Shown: positions 58,821-64,000 of the stretch, piece by piece
Numbering within the stretch: position 1 is the first letter of the stretch
Layout: every line of letters begins with the position of its first letter
Assembly: GCA_028554755.1 (NCBI GenBank)
Contig: JAPTOF010000010.1
Coordinates: forward strand, 12,782,501-12,846,500
Origin: Cordia subcordata
Lineage: Eukaryota; Streptophyta; Magnoliopsida; Boraginales; Cordiaceae
Reading direction: 5' to 3'
DNA: 64,000 nucleotides
Notes under the pieces: generated by a model
What the model saw: only the letters and a program-made list of their open reading frames with translations
What the model was told of the DNA's origin: nothing
The model's database searches: none
Translations under genes and position numbers: made by a program

Positions 58821-59100
58821 GATAATAAAACTCTTGCCTACCGGTTGCAAAGCACCCATAAAACCCTGCAGTCACCAGTACTTCCTGAACACGAATGCTC
58901 AAGCTCGTCATATAGATGCTTATTACATCTGGGTACTCGGACCTCCCTCATATATGTGGTGCTCGTCATCAGATGAGTCCTATGCCAAGCATAGTGAACG
59001 AGAAGGGATTTGCCCTCTAGTAATGGTCTTTGGGCCATAACGTCACCTACGAACAATAAATGAATTGATTAGTAAATATATTAATATAAATTCATACTGA

Positions 59101-59756
59101 TAATAATCATAATAATACTAAAAATAATAATAACAATAACAATAATAACAATAAGAATACTAATAATATTATTATAATAATACCAATAACAATAATTAAA
59201 CTAATAATAATAACAATAAGAACAAGAATAAGAATAACAATAATGAAAAAGATAATAATAATAATAACGATTACAATAATAATGATAATGATAATAATAA
59301 AAATGATAACGATAATCACAGTGATAACGATAATAAAACTACCATAATAATAATAAAACTAATTGATATACTAATTATAATAATTACAATAAGACTAATG
59401 ATGATGATGATGATGATGATAATAATAATAATAACGATTACAATAATAATGATAATGATAATAATAAAAATGATAACGATAATCACAGTGATAACGATAA
59501 TAAAACAACCATAATAATAATAAAACTAATTGATATACTAATTATAATAATTACAATAAGACTAATGATGATGATGATGATAATAATAATAATAATAATA
59601 AGATTTCTATTAGGACTCTACTACTACTGCTACTAAAAATAATAATAAAACAAATAATAATAATAACAATAACAACAACAACAACAACAATAATAATAAT
59701 AAAAAAAATAATAATAATAATACCAATAATAATGATAAAACTAATAATAATAAGAA

Positions 59757-59787
<31 letters not shown>

Positions 59788-60092
59788 AATAATAATAATA
59801 ATAATAATAATAAAAACAATAATAATAATGCCAATAATAATAATAATAATAATAACATTACGAATAGGAATAATATTAATAAAACTAATAATAATAATAA
59901 TAATAATAATAACAATAACAATAATAATAATAATTATTATTATAATAATATTGATGATGATAATAATGATAGAAAATAATGATAATGATAACGATAATGA
60001 TAATGATAATGATAATAACCATAATAATAAAACTAATTGATATAATAATTATAATACTTACAATATCAATAACAACAACAACAACAACAACA

Positions 60093-60136
<44 letters not shown>

Positions 60137-60274
60137 CAAAATTGTTATTATTATTATATTGAAAATAATAACAAGAATAATGATAATAATAATATCAATA
60201 ATAATAATAATAAAAAAAATTTATATAAAAAATATAATTATAATAACAATAAAAATAATAATGCATCATGACAC

Positions 60275-60326
<52 letters not shown>

Positions 60327-60360
60327 TTCAATAATAATAATAATATTTTCAATGATAATA
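59101..60360. repeat. Trinucleotide-repeat desert (AAT/GAT/AAC)n
   Basis: Almost pure (AAT)n, (ATG)n, (GAT)n, (AAC)n and (AAG)n tracts on the plus strand, with poly-Ile, Asn, Leu or Lys frames as by-products. Included are (AAG)8-9 at about 59758-59787, (CAA)n at about 60072-60092 and (TTA)n at about 60093-60135. The tracts lie between the transposase and the right end of the MULE, so they belong to it. Confidence 0.9.
59251..59600. repeat. Tandem duplication of about 167 bp in the repeat desert
   Basis: The series ACGATTACAATAATAATG, GATAATCACAGTGATAACG, AACTAATTGATATACTAATT and AAGACTAATGATG occurs twice in the same order. The copies are 167 bp apart and nearly identical, which indicates a recent duplication. 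Confidence 0.8.
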
Positions 60361-60810
60361 ATTTCAATGTGGTGATTAAAATATCAACATCTAAAACTAA
60401 ACTACACGACAATAACATCAATAGTCATATCACCCATTTTATACGTAATATAAACATGCACAACATATATGTACATACACAGCATGAATATATACATAAA
60501 TACGATATATATAACTATACATACATATGAAACAACTTTAAAAAAACATAAAAAATAATAATTTAAATCGGTAAAAACTTGAAAAAACTTATAATAAGAG
60601 GCAAAATCCTAGGCTTTGAAGTTCTTGTGCGAGATTTTCAGCTTTGTGGCTAAAAAATCGTGGGGTAAAACAAGGGGGAGAAAAAAAGATCGAAGCTCGA
60701 GTGGGGGAGAAGAAAAAAGAAAAAGAAAGGGGGGGGGATTTTATACTGAAATGATCAGCTTTTGAAAGGCCGAATTCGGCTATTCAATAGCCGAAAGCGC
60801 GAAATCCGAG

Positions 60811-60908
60811 GCACAATAAATATCGTACTGTTACAGAAGATATTTCAACTTTTGAATAGCCGAAAAAAAGCCGAAATATCTTTTGTAACGATACGATATT
60901 TATTGTGC
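60811..60908. repeat. Long hairpin near the MULE right end
   Basis: Two 36-nt arms (60811-60846 and 60873-60908) pair at 33 of 36 positions around a 26-nt loop. The outer stem is GCACAATAAATATCGTA. The loop carries another GAATAGCCGAA motif. Confidence 0.85.
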
Positions 60909-60921
60909 ACATTTTCATTTT

Positions 60922-61038
60922 TTGAATTGCCTATTTCGTTTATTCAAAAATTAAAAGTGCTAGTTTTGAAATCCAACCCAAAACAATGCTATTTTTGAAA
61001 TTAAACATTTAAATTATGTTATTTGTAAAAAAAAAATC
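60922..61038. repeat. MULE right terminal inverted repeat
   Basis: Its complement starts GATTTTTTTTTTACAAATAA and continues in register with the left repeat through GAATAAACGAAATAGGCAA. It ends directly at the GGTGGCTTC duplication. Confidence 0.85.
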
Positions 61039-61546
61039 GGTGGCTTCTCGTCTAGCAATTCAGGGGCCAAAGGCATAGGCACTTGTCTTTTAGGCTTGGT
61101 TTACTTTCTCTCTTGTCTAGCCTTCCTTTTTCCATAGCTACTAAAGCTAGGGCAGCTTGTCTTGATGCCAAGGCTCTTTGTTCTATAGCTAAGGGAGTTC
61201 TTAGGTCTAGAAGTTGTCAACAAAGAGATGGCCTCTAGGTGATGCTACCCCTAGGGTATATATAGTTGAAATAGGGCTGAGTTCCACAAGGTAGCGGGGG
61301 GTAAATGCTAGGGTGACTCCATGCATAAAGAAATGGTGGATTTTGCAAGGGCAATCCTTAGGTTGGGTAATACCCCATCATACTTTGAAGGTTAGTGCAT
61401 AATTACACCATTAGGATGGGATCCAAGCAATTAGCTGGTAGTTCTCCTTGAGCTAATGGGTCATGGTTTTGGTAGTTACTATTGTTTAGTTGCTCACTTC
61501 GTCTTGCACAGGTATTAGTTGTCTCTGGCCGTGGTTCCTGAGCCAT

Positions 61547-62570
61547 TTGTGATGAGACCTAAGACCTGGTCATTACCGTAGTGGCACTCAATAGATTTCT
61601 CTACATCCTTCTTCGTTTCCACATATTGCATCAACTAATGAAGCTTGAAATCACCAGTAATGTTATAATTACTAGAGTCTTGTACAAAGAAAAAACAACA
61701 TGGCTTTTCCCGTGGGGCAAACTTCGACAATCAAATTAGTTCTTTGCTTTATGAGAAAGCTTCAAGGGATAAGGAAGTCAAATTTGCCTTGGACGTTTAA
61801 TGGGGCATATTTAGGATCATCTAGGAGTAGGACAATGATTAATGTGGCCTTCCATTGGCCAATTTGCCTGGTGTTGCTGATAGAAAGGGTAGGCTAAGAT
61901 GGATCGTTAGAGCAGGCAACAATACTAGGTAGGTCGGCTCCATGTCAAGCGAGGTACGCCAACCTCATGACTGTAGCCCCAAGAATCCGCCAATATTGTT
62001 TTGTCCTATGTTTCTCTAAATGTCTATCGAGAGTGGACCTGCTTCAAATGAGGGCCGCGGAGGCCTGTCCCTAGTAAGGCCTGGCAATGGGTGCACATCC
62101 GTTGATGTGATCGCCCACTACTTGCTCGTTTATGACTCCACATTACTTCCCATCAATAAATAATGGGAAACACCGCCTAACCTAATGCTTATAGACTTGT
62201 TCATACTGGTGACGGAGACAAATAGATTAATGATGAAGTAGGCTCTATTTTCTCAGAAGAAAGTTAACACGAATCAAAGGACTTGGCATGTGAAAATCGA
62301 TTAATGCTCTCCCAAACAGCTTGATCAGTAGTCTCGTTAACAATTAAGTGCGATATTAAGATAGGTACGTGTTAGTTAATTCAATGCAAGGCTTCAATAC
62401 TACAATCATTCTGACAAGAGGAGATGAGCTCCGCCGGCTTTTATTGTCCCAACAAATTACAAAAAATCACTTCTCATGTTTCCAACCTACTTTCAGAAAT
62501 CCATTTCGCGTGCTTAAACAACACTTATGTTATCGTCGATGCAATTTTACAGTTAATTAGAAGAGATTTA
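61547..62570. other. Unassigned, probably gypsy leader and intergenic DNA
   Basis: Directly upstream (minus strand) of the gypsy gag start, so part should be its 5' leader or LTR. I found no primer site or LTR partner. The stretch closer to 62570 holds the promoter region of the LRR gene. No coding exon was recognised. Confidence 0.3.
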
Positions 62571-62576
62571 TACATG

Positions 62577-62584
62577 TATATATA
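62577..62584 (+). promoter_or_regulatory. TATA box of the LRR gene
   Basis: TATATATA, 54-61 bp before ATG 62638. A start site about 30 bp downstream leaves a leader of roughly 25-30 nt. Confidence 0.5.
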
Positions 62585-62637
62585 CTGTTCATGATATATC
62601 TTCAGCCCCAATATACATATATTTGACCACGGTAAAA

Positions 62638-63900
62638 ATGCGGTGGTCTACATTAATCTCGAGTTGCCTGTACATGGTAATGGTTTTGTTAGCTCATGTC
62701 TTGACGGTCATCTTTATTCCAAGTACTTTTGTCAATTCAAAAACTTTAGAATCAGATATCCAAGTGCTCAACTATATACAGCAATCTATTGACCCTAATT
62801 CAATTTCCTCAGGTTCAATCATCAAGACATGGGATTTCTCTTTAGACCCGTGTGAGACCACCGGATCACATTTCCTTGGAATTCTATGCAGTGTCCCTGA
62901 AAACAATTCCAGTAGCCGAATAACCGTGATAGATCTCGAAGGTGAAGGGCTAGAAGGCTTCCTGACACCAAATATTGGGAACCTATCGGAGCTAAGTGAG
63001 TTAAACCTGAGCAAGAACAAGTTCCGGGGGCCACTCTCGCCTTCCATTTTCAATTTGAGGAAGATTACGCGGCTTCTTGTCTCGGGCAACTTCTTCTCCG
63101 GGAGCATTTCAAACGGTTTCAGTAGACTCAGGAAACTTGAAATCCTTGATCTGTCACGAAACAGACTCTCTGGTTCGATTCCTGTAGCCATATCTGGACT
63201 TCATACTCTGACACACTTAACCCTGTCAGACAACAAGTTATCGGGCAAAATCCCTGATCTTTCCGGTTTGAGGCAGCTGAATGCATTAGATCTTAGCAGG
63301 AATCAGCTGTCTGGTAATCTCCCAACCTTTCCAGCGAAGTTGAGGACGTTGTCGCTAGGACACAACTCCCTGTCAGGTGACATTAAAAATATACGTAGGC
63401 TTCAACGTCTCAAAACATTAGACCTGAGCGATAACAGATTTTCTGGAACCATAAACCAGGAGATCCTGGCGTTACCTGAGCTGAGCCGTCTCAATGTTTC
63501 TGCGAATCGCTTCACGTCAATTCGGGTCACCGAAGATACCAACGGAGATACCCCGCTCCAGGTCCTGGATGCTAGAAACAACCGTCTGCGTGGTCATTTG
63601 CCTCCGGATTTGATCATGTACAAGAATTTAACAGCAGTCCATCTTGACCATAACCTGTTTTCAGGTCGGATTCCAGCGGAATACGGAGACAGGCTCGGAA
63701 ATTCGTGGAGGAGTCTTTTTTTGGAATACAACTTTCTGGAGGGGAGCCTACCGTCTGGATTCGCTAGTTGGGGACGTCGAATCAAAGGCAGTTTTGCACA
63801 CAACTGCCTTACTATTTGTCCAGGGAACATAACTTTGTGTCATGGAGGACAGCGGCCCGCTTCAGAATGTGTTGGGCGCAAACCCGGTGACCGTCGCTAA
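62638..63900 (+). CDS. Secreted leucine-rich-repeat receptor-like protein
   Basis: Intronless frame of 420 aa from ATG 62638 (AAAAATGCGG context) to TAA 63898-63900. Residues 1 to about 34 form a signal peptide (MRWSTLISSCLYMVMVLLAH...). Then comes an LRR N-terminal cap with SLDPCETTGSHFLGILC, and about 11 plant-type repeats of the LxxLxLSxNxLSGxIP kind between residues about 105 and 385 (e.g. LEILDLSRNRLSGSIP, LNALDLSRNQLSGNLP). A C-terminal Cys-containing cap follows (NCLTICPGNITLCHGGQRPA). There is no transmembrane helix and no kinase domain, so the product should be secreted or wall-associated, acting by protein binding. The frame is complete and free of stops. The nearest neighbour is the dead gypsy element upstream. 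The exact subfamily is not recognised. Confidence 0.85.
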   Translation: MRWSTLISSCLYMVMVLLAHVLTVIFIPSTFVNSKTLESDIQVLNYIQQSIDPNSISSGSIIKTWDFSLDPCETTGSHFLGILCSVPENNSSSRITVIDLEGEGLEGFLTPNIGNLSELSELNLSKNKFRGPLSPSIFNLRKITRLLVSGNFFSGSISNGFSRLRKLEILDLSRNRLSGSIPVAISGLHTLTHLTLSDNKLSGKIPDLSGLRQLNALDLSRNQLSGNLPTFPAKLRTLSLGHNSLSGDIKNIRRLQRLKTLDLSDNRFSGTINQEILALPELSRLNVSANRFTSIRVTEDTNGDTPLQVLDARNNRLRGHLPPDLIMYKNLTAVHLDHNLFSGRIPAEYGDRLGNSWRSLFLEYNFLEGSLPSGFASWGRRIKGSFAHNCLTICPGNITLCHGGQRPASECVGRKPGDRR

Positions 63901-64000
63901 AATTCTTCCAAGGCTGTAGAGTTCAGAAACTCCTGTGATGATTTGCAATTATATTAACTAATTAATAATGCTATTAATTTAGAAGAATAGCATTCATACA
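63901..64000. other. 3' flank of the LRR gene
   Basis: AT-rich with ATTAATAATG at about 63961-63970, a possible near-upstream poly(A) element. Nothing else is seen before the window ends. Confidence 0.4.

Larger units (their letters stand above)
55570..61038 (+). mobile_element. 5.5-kb Mutator-like transposon (MULE)
   Basis: Terminal inverted repeats of about 115 bp (55570-55684 and 60922-61038) match closely, e.g. ACAAATAACACAATTTAAAT with the complement of the right end, and GAATAAACGAAATAGGCAA. A 9-bp target duplication, AGTGGCTTC versus GGTGGCTTC (8 of 9), lies at 55561-55569 and 61039-61047. The unit carries a degraded transposase (56204-58820), a 1.3-kb trinucleotide-repeat desert (about 59100-60360) and arrays of short palindromes just inside both ends. 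It interrupts a gypsy gag. The near-identical ends suggest it moved later than the element it sits in. Confidence 0.88.
54385..61546 (-). pseudogene. Ty3/gypsy gag-protease, split by a MULE
   Basis: The gag starts at ATG 61546 (MAQEPRPETTNTCARR) and reads RALASRQAALALVAMEKGRL and APELLDEKP down to 61048. The MULE lies between. From 55560 it resumes: YNDTTDPKDHVTSLETTLMV, then RFNDITLKVANPSEKVAIIA (the gag core), then a CX2-like knuckle FCGFRNDHGHITRDCKQLKE (54820-54890), and the protease start IIANYLIKRIMMDRGSSMEV, where the catalytic D-x-G reads DRGSS. Pol downstream of 54385 is absent. The order and motifs match plant Tat/Athila-class gypsy elements. Stops and shifts mark it as dead. Confidence 0.7.

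Noticed and set aside
59107..60530. Long frames of poly-Ile, poly-Leu, poly-Asn or poly-Lys on both strands
   Set aside because: They are translations of AAT/GAT/AAG simple repeats and have no start context or domain.
62623..62637. Five extra codons in front of the LRR protein
   Set aside because: That extension starts at TTG; the first ATG is at 62638.
62772..63191. 139-codon minus-strand frame
   Set aside because: Shadow of the LRR gene; it is Ser/Leu-rich because of the repeats on the other strand.
1..64000. tRNA, rRNA, CRISPR or riboswitch
   Set aside because: No cloverleaf with A/B boxes, ribosomal motif, regular spacer array or aptamer-like block was recognised by eye. A tRNA-scan would settle the tRNA point.

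Overview
The window looks like AT-rich nuclear DNA from a flowering plant, probably a eudicot. The evidence is spliced genes with plant-type GT/AG sites, Ty1/copia and Ty3/gypsy retrotransposons with initiator-Met primer sites, plant L1-type LINE tails, Helitron, Mutator-like (MULE), hAT, CACTA and Tourist-type elements, and a plant LRR protein. I cannot name the species. I saw no rRNA, tRNA, CRISPR or bacterial operon. Conventional genes are few and most of the sequence is nested transposable elements.

Three host genes can be supported. (1) Minus strand, 9865 down to 3804 and probably past the left edge: four small in-phase exons of a plastid-type protein that resembles the trigger-factor N-terminal family. 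(2) Minus strand, 38011 to 27223: a complete four-exon 2-oxoglutarate/Fe(II) dioxygenase (356 aa) whose exons join in phase with no stop, although every intron is loaded with transposons. (3) Plus strand, 62638 to 63900: an intronless, secreted LRR protein (420 aa).

Layout. 1-10 kb: trigger-factor-like gene with a solo LTR (897-2763) and LINE remnants in its non-exon sequence. 10-20 kb: a 120-bp tandem array, an unidentified coding remnant, a Helitron, a LINE tail interrupted by a Tourist-like MITE, and a minisatellite-rich element. 20.1-27.2 kb: a whole but dead copia element with 5-bp target duplications, its integrase split by a solo LTR. 27.2-38.1 kb: the dioxygenase gene; intron 3 holds a TRIM, intron 2 a truncated copia plus an LTR fragment, and intron 1 a Helitron and a CACTA-type MITE. 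38-44.7 kb: small DNA elements and a minus-strand copia fragment. 44.7-52 kb: a copia element of the type with a long gag, containing an LTR-like insertion that itself contains an internally deleted copia. 52-62.6 kb: a hAT-type element, then a minus-strand gypsy gag-protease split by a 5.5-kb MULE. 62.6 kb to the end: the LRR gene.

The strongest results are insertion events that can be read directly: matching target-site duplications of the expected length, with the interrupted reading frame resuming across the site. The element parts do not work together as a pathway. Family names rest on recalled motifs, not on a database search.
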